Shown: one piece after another, positions 1 through 10,562 of the stretch
Position numbering within the stretch: position 1 is the first letter of the stretch
How the letters are laid out: each line of letters begins with the position of its first letter
Assembly (NCBI GenBank): GCA_002633005.1
Contig: NMRA01000152.1
Location: 1 to 64,000 of the forward strand
DNA: 64,000 nucleotides
Reading direction: 5' to 3'
Source: Phoronis australis
Lineage: Eukaryota > Phoronida > Phoronidae
Position numbers and translations under genes: made by a program
Notes under the pieces: model-generated
Database searches by the model: none
What the model was told of the DNA's origin: nothing
What the model saw: the letters and a program-made list of their open reading frames with translations, nothing else

Positions 1-722
1 TATGATACACAAAAAATAGGCTTGGGTGATAGACATTTTTGGATGTAAAATTTACCTGAACTAAACATTTAATAAAATCGAAAAAATCATAAAAAGAGGA
101 CACCAAACAAAGAATTCCTCTTAAAAGACGGAAATCCCAAGCCCTGATCAAGTCTGTATTCTCCAAGCTTCAACGTGTACATAAATGCAACTGTCAAGCG
201 GTATACCTTCTTGAAATTGTCATGGCGAGCTCTCTGAAATGTAAACAGTCACAGTTTTGGTGGTGTGATTTTAAAACTTCTGGTGCTGATGACCTTGTGC
301 ACGTGCAGTAGTGTACCACAACTTACACTCATGTAGTCAGAAGGTCACATCACTGTTTGGAAGGGCAACGTTTTTTAGAGGGATTGTTGAGTGTTGCTCA
401 ATGCTCAGGAGTTTTGAGAAGCAGTTGAACGAATTAGAAACCAACGATGAAAACATTCATGAAAAGAAACCGAACCCCATAACACGCTTTAATGAGTGGT
501 TCGAAAAAGAGGAGATAAAAGTACATGTGCACTGTCAAGCAAGAGCTGCATGATAGTAAGAAAAGGTTCAACAAGTGAAATACAGTTTACTCATTGGTAA
601 ATATTAAACTAAGCAATCAAGAGTGTAGACTGGACTGGATTATTTTGTAAACAAAAGTCAAGAGTGAACAATAGGGCCAGGTGTGTAGGACTAGGGGTTA
701 GGCTAGTACTGGTATGCAGAAT
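1..722. other. No recognised gene; 80-codon ORF of unknown nature
   Basis: An open frame at 311-553 (+) is rich in Glu, Asn and Lys and resembles nothing I recognise. The AT-rich surroundings show no splice-linked coding sequence. Confidence 0.3.
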
Positions 723-925
723 ACAATGGCTTATCAATATATTACGTCATCAAATTCAGTCAACAGAGAGTGCACTATAGCAAGGGGGTTGGGGGGATCT
801 ACAGAAAACAAGGAAATGAAAAAATACAATGGCTTATCAATATATTATGTCATCAAATTCAGTCAACAGAGAGTGCACAATAGCAAGGGGGTTGGGGGGG
901 ATCTACAGAAAACAAGGAAATGAAA
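723..925. repeat. Tandem duplication, period 103 bp
   Basis: Two nearly identical copies, starting at 723 and 826 with ACAATGGCTTATCAATATAT. Each contains AGCAAGGGGGTTGGGGGG followed by ATCTACAGAAAACAAGG. Near identity implies a recent event. The 69-codon ORF across it is a by-product. Confidence 0.9.
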
Positions 926-1386
926 CATAAACAAATGTAAAGAAATGAGAACAAGGTAACAAAGACACGGCTGTCTCCACCTCTTATTAATAAAACTTAA
1001 ATGGTAATTTAAAACAATGGCTTGACATTATTTCATTTGCGAACACCATTCCAAAAATTCTGGATCTGCCACTGGCATTGAAAATCCCGGAATACTAATT
1101 CAATCCGACAACATCGGACTTGTTACAGTAAATCTACTTTACAAAGAACAAATACAACATTGAAGGCACCATGGTATATTCGCCCAGACGTTTATCTTTC
1201 ACAAAGTAACAATGTTTCTCTGACTTTAAATGTGGTACAAGTACATAGTCTGTAATTTCATGAACACAAAATCCCACGCAAACACGGTATACTTTATCTA
1301 TACAGCCAACAGCATCATGCGAGCATAAGGGATGGCAAAACATACTTACGTTTTTCTTCACCAGGTCCAGGTACCGAGCCCGACGT

Positions 1387-1630
1387 AGTCGATCGGCTCA
1401 GCCTCTCACGAATCACGGCTCGACGAGCTGGTCAAACTCAGACGGCCATCCAGGAAAACCGACGTGAATTCCCAGCGTTGTCATTTACTCCCCGCTCAAT
1501 TGCTTCCTAGTCGATCGGCTCAGCCTCTCACGAATCACGGCTCGACGAGCTGGTCAAACTCAGACGGTCATCCAGGAAAACCGACATGAATTCCCAGCGC
1601 TGTCATTTACTCCCCGCTCAATTGCTTCCC
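1387..1630. repeat. Tandem duplication, period 122 bp
   Basis: Copies start at 1387 and 1509 with AGTCGATCGGCTCAGCCTCT. They differ at only a few bases (for example GGCCATCC versus GGTCATCC), and both contain CCCAGCG and CTCCCCGCTCAATTGCTTCC. Confidence 0.92.
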
Positions 1631-1925
1631 TAGCTCCAATGGCCGTTTTCGTCAACTGCCTGCATTTTCTGTCCATCTTTCATTTTGAAACGGCTACTTT
1701 TGAGTTGAGAGCAAAAACAACAACACAGCCATCCTCACGTGTTGGCCGGACTCACTACTCACCACCATGCGCGAGTTAGGTCCTTATAGACATGTTCACC
1801 AAAATAAAATTGCTGTTTTCTTGTTAAAATATAGAGTACTATTTTACTTACATTTTGATAATTTAACATGCAAATAGTTTAAAAATGACAATTATAAGTC
1901 GGTTTTGACGTCTTTCTTTGTTGAC

Positions 1926-2147
1926 AGTGAAACCGCATTACCGCGTAGTAATCTTGTGGGACGATTCTCTGAGTGTGCAGGGCTAGCCTGGACTGAAAGT
2001 GAAATATCTCGGCCAAAACTTCATCGATTTTCGTGAAGTGAAACCGCATTACCGCGTAGTAATCTTGTGTGACGATTCTCTGAGTGTGCAGGGCTAGCCT
2101 GGACTGAAAGTGGAATATCTCGGCCAAAACTTCATCGATTTTCGTGG
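1926..2147. repeat. Tandem duplication, period 111 bp
   Basis: Copies start at 1926 and 2037 with AGTGAAACCGCATTACCGCG and run to TTCATCGATTTTCGTG. Two or three substitutions separate them. The repetitive minus-strand ORF here is an artefact of the duplication. Confidence 0.92.
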
Positions 2148-2345
2148 GAGAAAAACGCTTGTTTTCAGAATTTTACGAGGAATTTGTTGATGAAACTTTT
2201 ACATGTCATTGAAAAAGGCGAAAATACAAACGCGCGAGTCATATTTCTTCAGGCAGCCCTTAGCGGCTTCACGGCCAATAAAATGTAATCGACCGAATAG
2301 ATTCGTCGACCACAGATCTACCCTGTGGTTTTTCCGCTTGATCCC

Positions 2346-2387
2346 AGACCGCCCCGAGTTGCTCCAGCAGCCAACTCGGGGCGGTCT
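2346..2387. repeat. Perfect 16-bp GC-rich hairpin
   Basis: AGACCGCCCCGAGTTG (2346-2361) and its exact reverse complement (2372-2387) enclose a 10-base loop. It is far longer than a histone stem-loop and has no known function visible here. Confidence 0.85.
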
Positions 2388-2660
2388 CTCACGAGGGTTT
2401 AGCGTTATGAAACTGCCTGGACGGTATATCTTATTATCTTAACCCTTGACCTGGGCACACAAGTCACATACTTACGGGCCCGGCACCACTGAAACCTTAG
2501 AATTAGAAACAACCGTGGTGGTTGGCCTCAAGACATCTATTGTTTTGTTATTACGCCCGGACGGTGCAGCGCTTTTTTGTGTTCCGACGCCGGGATTCTG
2601 GAAGATAATGATACTCAATCGTACCAGCGCCACCTGTGCTCTCGACTCGGGAGTTGTTTT

Positions 2661-3085
2661 GTTGTGCGTGAACTTGGAATCTTGGTTAATCTCAAGATTA
2701 AACAGAAGCGAATTTTGCGCGAACTTGGAATTGAATATTCTTTAAGGCAAAAAGGTGAAATTTTTGTTCGGTTTAAATTTTTTTTGTAATTATTTGCCTC
2801 GAAATCAACCATTTTCTCTTTCACCGTAACTTGTGGCGCTGAACTGGAGGAATATTTGAATGGCTAAATCGATCATTGTTTGGTGAAACTTATCTCCCGA
2901 AGTTGAAAAGGTTGGTTGAAATTATTTTATTCAAATGTAACTTGATTTAGTGCACTTCAAATTTTTATGAACACGAACGTGATTATTTGAGTGAACTTGA
3001 CAAGTTGCCTCGCGTATTCCAAGTTCACGCAACACTTGCTTCTGCTTAATCTTGAGATTAATCAGGATTCAAGTTCACGCACAAC
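2661..3085. mobile_element. Short TIR element, family 1, copy 1
   Basis: The ends are inverted copies over about 40 bp (GTTGTGCGTGAACTTGGAAT... at the left, ...CAAGTTCACGCACAAC at the right). There is no coding capacity. A diverged copy lies at 45623-46015, with shared internal stretches such as GTAACTTGATTTAGTGCA. It is a MITE-like non-autonomous DNA element. Confidence 0.8.
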
Positions 3086-3107
3086 AGGTCCTCACAACTT
3101 TGAGATG

Positions 3108-3505
3108 CACGTATCCTCTGACACAGCGCCACCTATACTGAAAAGTGGCCTCTGACAACATGATGAACTACACACGGAATTCCGTGTGTGGGCATCAATG
3201 CGCATGCCTCTGTTGGAAGTATACTGATCACATCGACACCACTTGCACATGCCTTTATATACTGTACTTGCTTGGGCTTAATCTACTGGATTGGCAATCC
3301 CTTGATTTTGTTCACTTCGATCACAATTAGTAAATTGCACTACTAGGGCCTGTTCAGGGTGGTCGCCATACTACGTAACAGTAAACTGAAAGGGGTTTCC
3401 CAGATTTCAGCCAGTGGGAGTGACTGAATATGTTATGATGTCGGTTTTCATTAGTTTAACAATGAGAAGGCATGTTAAACAACATTCCACAGTGCTACCT
3501 TTATA
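3108..3505. repeat. Interspersed repeat B, copy 1 (longest)
   Basis: Starts near CCTCTGACACAGCGCCACCT and ends near CATTCCACAGTGCTACCTTT. Related copies are at 29836-30020 (left part only) and 57905-58283. The shared order of CTATACTGA, GGGCATCAATGCG, TTTGGGCTTAA and CATTCCACAGTGC shows common descent. Confidence 0.8.
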
Positions 3506-4121
3506 GCACTGTGAAAGAGTGTAAGATGCAAGTTGACATGGGAACATTACACGACCTAACCTCGGGGTCACGTACGTTGAATTTGTCCAGCGTGGGTTTC
3601 AATCGAGTTCGCACACGTATAGTAGGGAAATAAACTAGGCTGAGCAGAGATCTTTTATAAGAGGAACCGAGTTTTAGATTGTGACCTGTGAGGACTTGGC
3701 AAGTAAATGCGGTGTGAAGCAGTTTCAATTTATATTTGATTCTTTTTCATTTCATATTTCGTATTTTGGTGTGGCCTAGTGTACTACAAATCTGCAAGAA
3801 CAGGCATGTGAAGGTCACATAATTTTTTTTTTCAGTTACAGCTGCCTAAACTTAGTGGCTTCAAATTTGCAGGGGTGACTGAAAAGACACGTAATTAAAT
3901 TAGCAACTGAAATTCTTTCGAAAATTGATTGCTTACGATGCCAGTTTAATTATATCTCCCGGTTCACTGTCTTTCTCATGTCGGCATGAGTTCACGTGTT
4001 TTTAGATTTTGAGTACTTCAATGTAAAAGTTATACCGTTGAATTTTTTCGTTTACTCTAATATGTTTTTACTTTTGATGCCCATTAGGTCGTACGCTGCT
4101 CTGACATCAAGTTGGCTTTTT

Positions 4122-4155
4122 TACTTGGCGAAATTCTATTGAATTTCGCCAAGTA
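4122..4155. repeat. Perfect 15-bp hairpin
   Basis: TACTTGGCGAAATTC (4122-4136), a TATT loop, then the exact inverse (4141-4155). It sits inside a larger direct repeat of TGCTCTGACA. It may be a foldback insertion. Confidence 0.85.
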
Positions 4156-4269
4156 TGTTGCTCTGACACTAAGTTTGTTTCTTTTTGTTTTTTTGGTTGT
4201 TCGCACTCTACAGGTCTTATTTCAAGTCCGATTCGCACGAAATTCACACACAACCGGTATATTTGCAAT

Positions 4270-7200
4270 AGTTGGAAGCCTTTTGTTTTTCGTCATGATC
4301 GGATTCTGTCAAAAGCATTTCACAAATTTTTGTGGAATAGGCTACAAAAAATAGGAATTCATGGTATTGTTTTAAAATTGATGAAAAGTATGTATTCGAA
4401 GCTAAGTGAGTGTGTAAGAACTGACTTTTTCAGTAATAATATTGGTACACGCCAAGGTTGTATGCTTAGTCCTTTTTTATTTAGTATGTATTTGAACGAG
4501 TTTGTTGATTACTTAAAGTCCTGCTCTCACGCGTTTTTAACCCTTATTACATGGTTAGAGAATGTTATAAGGATCCAAGAAGTACTTACCCCATAACTAA
4601 TACACAATCCGTACTCGAAAAAAGTTTAAATGAACGCGCCACTCACGATTCGCACCCGAAGAACGACCGCCATTTTGAACTTGCCGCGAACCCGGAAGTA
4701 CAATTCATTCAGGAACCCAGGCCAAGAAAAGGCCGTCAGTGCGACTGGAGCAGTGCCTGTATTGTTGCCAGCCAGCAAACGGGGATAAAATAATCGACAG
4801 CGCGCCTTAATTTTAATAGAATCAAACTACGGACAATTTTATCGAATTTGCTGAAGAAATGTGGCTAATAAATTTTGACAGAAATTATTTTGTCAGACTC
4901 GGGACCGCAGTCTATCGGACCCGGTGCAGATCGAGACCAGACACTGACGAACGGTAAATGCATGCCGTTGCAAGCTGTTTTGTCGAAGTAAAATGGTCAA
5001 ATCATAATTGCTGCATATATTCAAGGGTAGTTTCGGACACTTGCATGAAATTACGGGCACAAAAAACACGAAAATTGAACAAAGTTTCTTTTTTGTAGCA
5101 ACGTTTGTCAAAATGTATCAACGTTAAATCTTGGCAAATTACAAATAAGTAGCCGATTGAACATGCCTTTCAGTTAAGCAAAAGTCGCTATGTTGTCGGT
5201 GCCGCCAGAAATGAGACGAAGTCCAACGGGAATTGTGAGCACATTTATCACTTAATGAGTAACAACTGCGAGGCTGAAATTTGGTGAACACTGTTAAATT
5301 TTTACTGAGTAGAATGTACTACCTTTCCGATGATAGCAAAGTCAACATCTCTTGTGGCGCTTTTTATTGCCCATCTTACCAGAGATTACCTATTATACGT
5401 TATTTATCTGTATTCATTATATTGTAATTGTATTAGTCATAATAAATGACCTTATATCGCCTACCTCGGTCTCCTTTTCATCTCTGGTAACGAGCTTGCG
5501 ACGCACGTATCATTTATCTTTATTCGGGACATATGTCGATCATAAAGTACTTTTTCAAAACGAGAAAAAAAATAAAACCGAAACAAAATTGGTTCGACCC
5601 ATATTGGTTCCTAGGTTCGATGGGCCTACGTAAGGAACTAAACACCAGTGCTATTTTAACATACTAAGTACGCGTAACATTCCAAAAAAATCAACGACCA
5701 CTAACTACAAACTATAAATACAATACATATGCAAACGAATCATGAGATATTACTAATAAAACAAAATAATGAAGACTTTTCGAGCAAGCGATAGCACATT
5801 CAGTTACAAGGAAAAAATGGCGGCGTTCAGGACAAGTCCTGAACTGATGAGCCGGAAATTTGGGTACGGAAATAACCGATGACAGCCGGTAATTATACGC
5901 TCACAGAGAAGGGTCAAATACTGTTAAAAATCGCTTTTGGCAAGAAAGGCGAAACGAATATAAAGAAAGGGTGGCGAAAATAAGAATTTATGTAGTATTT
6001 TCGTATACTGGAACCACATGGGCAGTTTGAGAGAAGGACTTTAAAAGAATCTTTATTTAGCGGAATTTACGTACATGAGAATGTGCCTCAAATTTGTATG
6101 TTGCTATAGGCTGATGATATGGTTGGTTGTGCAGAGACAGCATTTATGCTACAGCAACAAATTAACGCTCTGCATGAATACTGTCAGGATTGCGGTATGA
6201 AGGTCAACCTTACAAAAACAAAAATAATGGTATTTAGAAAAGGCGGAACATTTGAGAAAATACGAAAAATGTCATTTCTGAAATGACAAAATTGATGTCG
6301 TCTCATCATGTAAGTACCCGGGTATTTACCTTACTCCTAAGTTAGTCTGGCTGCAAGCTACGGAAACTTTGTCTCACCAGGCACAGAAAGCAATTTTTTT
6401 TCAATTAAACGTTTTCAGTCAAAATGTGGACAACTGTCACCGAAAATTGCACTCGAGATTTTTTGATAAAATGGTATACCCAATCATTAGCTATGGAAAT
6501 GAGATTTGGGGATTTAAAGAATATTTTAGTATCGAGCGCGTCCAATTGAAATTATGTAAGCAACTGCTGGGTGTTGGAAGTAACTGTCCAAATCATGCTG
6601 TCCTGGGAGAACTGGGAAGGTATCCAATTTATGTAAAGCTGTTTGTTAAACTGATCAAGTATTGGTTTTAATTGTTAAAATTGCCAGCACATTGAAATCC
6701 AAAATCTGTCTATGACAAGCTTGTCACATTGGATGAGGCTGGTAGGAAAAAATTGGGCTTCATCTGTTAAGAATTTGCTGCAAAGGTATGGTTTTGGATT
6801 GGTATGATACAATCAGGGAGTTGCCTGCGAAGCATCTTTTCTTGTCATTTTTGAGCAGCGAATCAAAGATTGTTTTTTACAAGACTGGAGTTTTGCTATG
6901 GAGAATAGCTCAAAACTTAATACATATTCCTCATTTAAAACTGATTTTGAAATGGAATCGTATCTGTTGCTTGATATTCCATATATCTTCTTACCAGCTA
7001 TGGCTAAATTACGTTGCTCCAACCATAACTTGATGATAGAGAAAGATAGACATGCTCTTGTGGACCAAAAATACCGTGTGTGCTGTTTCTTTGTGTCCCT
7101 AATTGAAGATGAATACCATTTTATATGTGTTTGTAAAATGTACTGTTCTCTGAGAACTGCATTTATACCTGAGTGGTGCTAGCGTGAACAAAATAAACAT

Positions 7201-7370
7201 AAATTTGTAAAGCTAATGAAAGTTTTGGCGCCCATTGCTCAGATCAATCTAATAAAATTTATATTTCACGCCACTGCCCTCAGGGAAAAGCTGCTCAGCG
7301 TTATCCTGTAAATTTTATGTAACATGTGGGCCAAGGCCTTAAGAACTGAAAATAGATGAATATATATGAT
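4270..7370 (+). mobile_element. Decayed LINE (non-LTR retrotransposon) reverse transcriptase ORF, interrupted
   Basis: The plus strand carries consecutive pieces of a LINE ORF2. At 4305-4530 it reads SKAFHKFLWNRLQKIGIHGI, then GTRQGCMLSPFLFSMYLNEF (fingers/palm region). At about 6058-6260 it reads IYVHENVPQICMLL, then ADDMVGCAETAFMLQQQINA, with the YADD core broken by a 2-base frame change. At 6470-6665 it reads SYGNEIWGF, then KLCKQLLGVGSNCPN and ELGRYPIYVK. At 7070-7180 it reads RVCCFF, then EDEYHFICVCKMYC, a Cys/His C-terminal region. GGGCCAAGGCCTT at 7326 resembles a LINE 3' end. About 1.5 kb of unrelated DNA (roughly 4525-6055) splits the RT. Multiple stops and shifts mean it is dead. 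Confidence 0.85.
4530..6050. other. Unidentified insert inside the LINE
   Basis: It separates two RT blocks that are adjacent in intact elements. I saw no clear TIRs, LTRs or protein homology. It contains AT-rich sequence and a GC-richer 4640-4790 segment. Confidence 0.45.
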
Positions 7371-8110
7371 TGGATTCAAGATGGCGGACGTGGCAGCCAT
7401 TTTGTTTTCGAAATGAGATTCCAATGCTATTTTAGGCCGCAATTTTTGACGTACACGGCTGAAAATCAGTACGATTATTATAGCAGACGGGTACTACAGA
7501 TTGACCGTAAATTATGCATTTCCAGTCTAACATGACGGAAATATCGGCCATTGCGTTTGGACACCTCGATTTCATGGCCAAAACGTTCTGTCCTGTAGAG
7601 GGCACATGGTAAAACCAATTGCTTTGAAATTTATCACGTCTTAGTTTCTTGTAAGTAGTTATTATCAAGTGCTGCTTAACTGGAAGTTGTTTTCAAAATG
7701 GCGGATCTGGCGCATCTACATTACCTTTCAATCATCGGAGTTTTTATTTTGAGAAGGAAAATCAAATGACATGAATTTTAGCATGTGGATTCTCCAAAGG
7801 AAAACTCTTTAAAATGAACTCCTCTGAGCGCTTTCATTTTGTTTGTTTGCATTTTACATGTCGTATTTTTCGTTTGATTCACACGAAATTCACACACAAT
7901 CTGTAGTCTCGGATGTGCTGAAAGCCTATTGTTTTTCGTTATGATCGGATCCAAGATTGCAGACGTGGCGGCAATTTTATTCTCAAATTCAGATTCAAAT
8001 GCTCATAGCGGCCTTTTAAAATTTTTAATGTACACAACTGAAAATCGGCACAGTTATTGTAGCAGACGTGCACTTCAGACTTACATTTGTTGACTGATTT
8101 TTGTTGCACT
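7370..8110. repeat. Diverged direct repeats linked to the LINE flank
   Basis: Segments near 7380-7500 and 7950-8090 share AAGATGGCGGACGTGGC-like starts, a TACACRRCTGAAAATCRG core and a TTATAGCAGACG-like end. The stretch 7885-7945 also matches 4232-4310 (ACGAAATTCACACACAA, then GTTTTTCGT and ATGATCGGAT). They belong to one old repeat family. Confidence 0.6.
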
Positions 8111-9170
8111 TTTGTTAGTTCACCTTCTACTTCCTGTATTCTCTGTTTATTACTTTCTGATTATTGTATATTGGTACTGTGGGCCGAAAGCCTGTTTACG
8201 TGAAACACATTTACATTCAATCATAGTTGTATTTTGTGATCCAGTCTTTTATGTCAAATGAAATCGAACGTTTTAAAATTAAATCCTAACACCACAGAAT
8301 CTGAGACTTTCAGGGCCATGCAGACAATGAGCCAAGAGCTGAACGATCTGCCTCAAGTAGGCCATAGCTGAGCTTACAGCTCAGTCACCTCAAGACGCGA
8401 AAATACGACAGTTGTGTAATTAGTTCATTCAACTGATCACGCCGCCGACTGCTCGGTTATTGAGGTATAGACAGGTCTGCTCCTACCTCTCCGTCTGCGG
8501 TGGTTCTAAGCAAAGATTTCTCACCGCAAGTGCTTCGCAGACAGTAATGCGTCTACCGAACACAGCCATGACAAGAAAATGCCTCTTGGAAGTCAAACCT
8601 GGGCCCGGAGTCTAGTCTTTGTACTGGTAATAGAAATTGTTTTTGATATTTTTCTTTCTAGTTTAATGCAATCTCAAGATAAGTGCCTGTAATTCTGTGA
8701 TCCCGTATATGTTATAGTTTACGTGAATGACTTTCTAGTCATAGTTTCATTGCACTTGACGACCCCCTGCATTAAAGCTATAATTTCGAGTCTCAATTCA
8801 AAATTTCGTGTTTTTACACTTGGACTAGAAAATCACGTGCGTATTAACCATATACTTGGGCAGAAAGTAATAGCCTGTCACGGCGCTGAGTATGTAGTAA
8901 AGCTGGATCTAAAATGTCGATTGCGAGTACAAAAATTAGACCTAGAGGCCTGGTGACGAGATTTCAACGACCACGTTATCTTCACCAGATAAATTTTATC
9001 TGCGAGTCTATTTCTGGTCGGGAAACAGTAGAAGATACAGAGAAATTGCAAGCTTTTCGCATTTTTTAATTGACCAGGCGTAAGGTTCACTTCCGCAGTG
9101 AAAACTGTAGGCGTGCCTTTCACAAAAACATTGGCTTTAAATTACATATCAGGCGATACTTAGCAAATCC
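8110..9170. other. Stretch without recognised gene
   Basis: Unclassified sequence. GGGCCGAAAGCC near 8182 resembles a LINE 3' end, but no coding sequence leads into it. Short ORFs on both strands show no recognisable domain. Confidence 0.3.
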
Positions 9171-9960
9171 CGCCGGTTGAGTACCTTACAGTCAGATTTT
9201 TATCGGATCAGTAGTACCGGCCAACCAATGCAGCTGTCACATAAAGCTTCCGATGCCGATCCGATGAGTTTCCGAGCTCAAATGAATTTATCGGCCGACA
9301 GTGTGATCGGGTGATTGCTGGGTCAGTCGGCCATGCGTCGTTGTCAGAAGTCACCAATAAGTGGACAGTCGGGAGCGTTAAAATTATTTCGACGGCCGAC
9401 CGATTTCACAATTGCAAATCACCTGACAATGTCAGTCGATATCCGGCGGCAATCGTCCGATGACCTGCAGGCAACCGGCCTCCTTCAGTTAATCGGTCGA
9501 CGTCAACGGCTATCGCTAGACATCCGGTCAATCACCGACAAATCCATCGACGTCAAAAGTAGCATCGACATCTTTTAAATATTATCCTTACTTCAAATTC
9601 GACAAAAAAAATCGCCCAAACTCAATCGGCGAGATCAACTGCGCATCACTAGATATATGAAAAATTTGACGCAACACGTGTACCGGCAGGCAATCGTAGA
9701 CACTTTGATATCAGAAGGGCATCGGTCCATCGTGGGCCAATGACCAAAAGCATCTCCTAAGATCTGCCGTTGCACGCTCTCGGTCAATATAAACTGGGCC
9801 ACGCAAGAGAATCGGCTGGCTGCTGGAAATAAAATAACACTACTTGATGGGGACGCACTGATTGGTGGTGACGCCGTTGCCAGCCTACGCTCACTCGACG
9901 CTAGCCGATATGAGCATTTTCGTCTGCCACAAACTCAACGGATCGCCATCGGAAGCTTTA
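9170..9960. other. CpG-rich interval
   Basis: Locally rich in CG, with many CGGTC, ATCGG and GTCGAC words, unlike the AT-rich surroundings. No promoter or gene start could be tied to it. An 87-codon ORF (9315-9578) reflects the composition. It may be a repeat rather than an unmethylated island. Confidence 0.35.
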
Positions 9961-10161
9961 TGTGACCACATCATGAGTGTTGCAATGTAAATGTAATTCA
10001 TGTGATTCATGCAGTGTTGTGTTCTAGAGGGTATTTCTTGACATAGGTACAGAAGTGGATAATAAATGTCTTGAACTAACGATGGAAGTAAAAAGGGATG
10101 CGTCTTCGGAGCCCGATGAAGCACGACATGAACAAAACATTGGCTGTGTAGTCATTCATGC

Positions 10162-10167
10162 TTTATT
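10162..10167 (-). promoter_or_regulatory. Candidate polyadenylation signal of the MAO-like gene
   Basis: AATAAA on the minus strand, 210 bases past the stop codon. Its position fits, but the hexamer is common by chance. Confidence 0.4.
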
Positions 10168-10376
10168 ACTACTAGCTGAGATCAAACAATGACAGTTACG
10201 TTGATTTTGGAGCTATCAATCCATAAAGGTGCTTGAAGGTCTATAGAAAGTGACTTGTCTCAAAATTATAGCACTGACACCAGCCAAAACGATGGTACTT
10301 TCGCATCTTCACTATCCATGGGATGCGATTAGTATCAAAACATCGTAGTTTCTTTGTCGTTGAACAGTTTAATTTT

Positions 10377-10562
10377 CTAAATACGAAACGAGAACATGCT
10401 ACGAAAAGCCGCAATCCACAATGGTATCTGATATCTATGCAAATGGAGCCAATAAGCTAGTCCCATGATGCCAACTAAACTATGAACACCTTTGTAAAGG
10501 CCTCCGACAGACGGCGCAAGACGCTGTGTTAAACTCAGCTCGAAAGGTTTCTCTGGAATGTC
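10377..10562 (-). CDS. MAO: MAO-like exon 12 (C-terminal tail anchor)
   Basis: 61 residues starting [20 protein letters not shown], then a hydrophobic stretch ([14 protein letters not shown]) and a basic, hydrophobic tail ending FSFRI. It parallels the MAO tail (PxxSVxGLLK plus membrane helix). The acceptor is GATTTTACAG. A linker exon of about 20 codons is expected before it. One weak candidate near 10826-10775 reads [13 protein letters not shown] but lacks a usable donor. Confidence 0.8.
   Translation of the reverse strand, partial: DIPEKPFELSLTQRLAPSVGGLYKGVHSLVGIMGLAYWLHLHRYQIPLWIAAFRSMFSFRI

Noticed and set aside
1879-2127. 82-codon minus ORF with an internal repeat
   Set aside because: Produced by the 111-bp tandem duplication. 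No family resemblance.
9315-9578. 87-codon ORF in the CpG-rich interval
   Set aside because: Composition-driven open frame rich in Arg, Ser and Asp with no domain or splice context.
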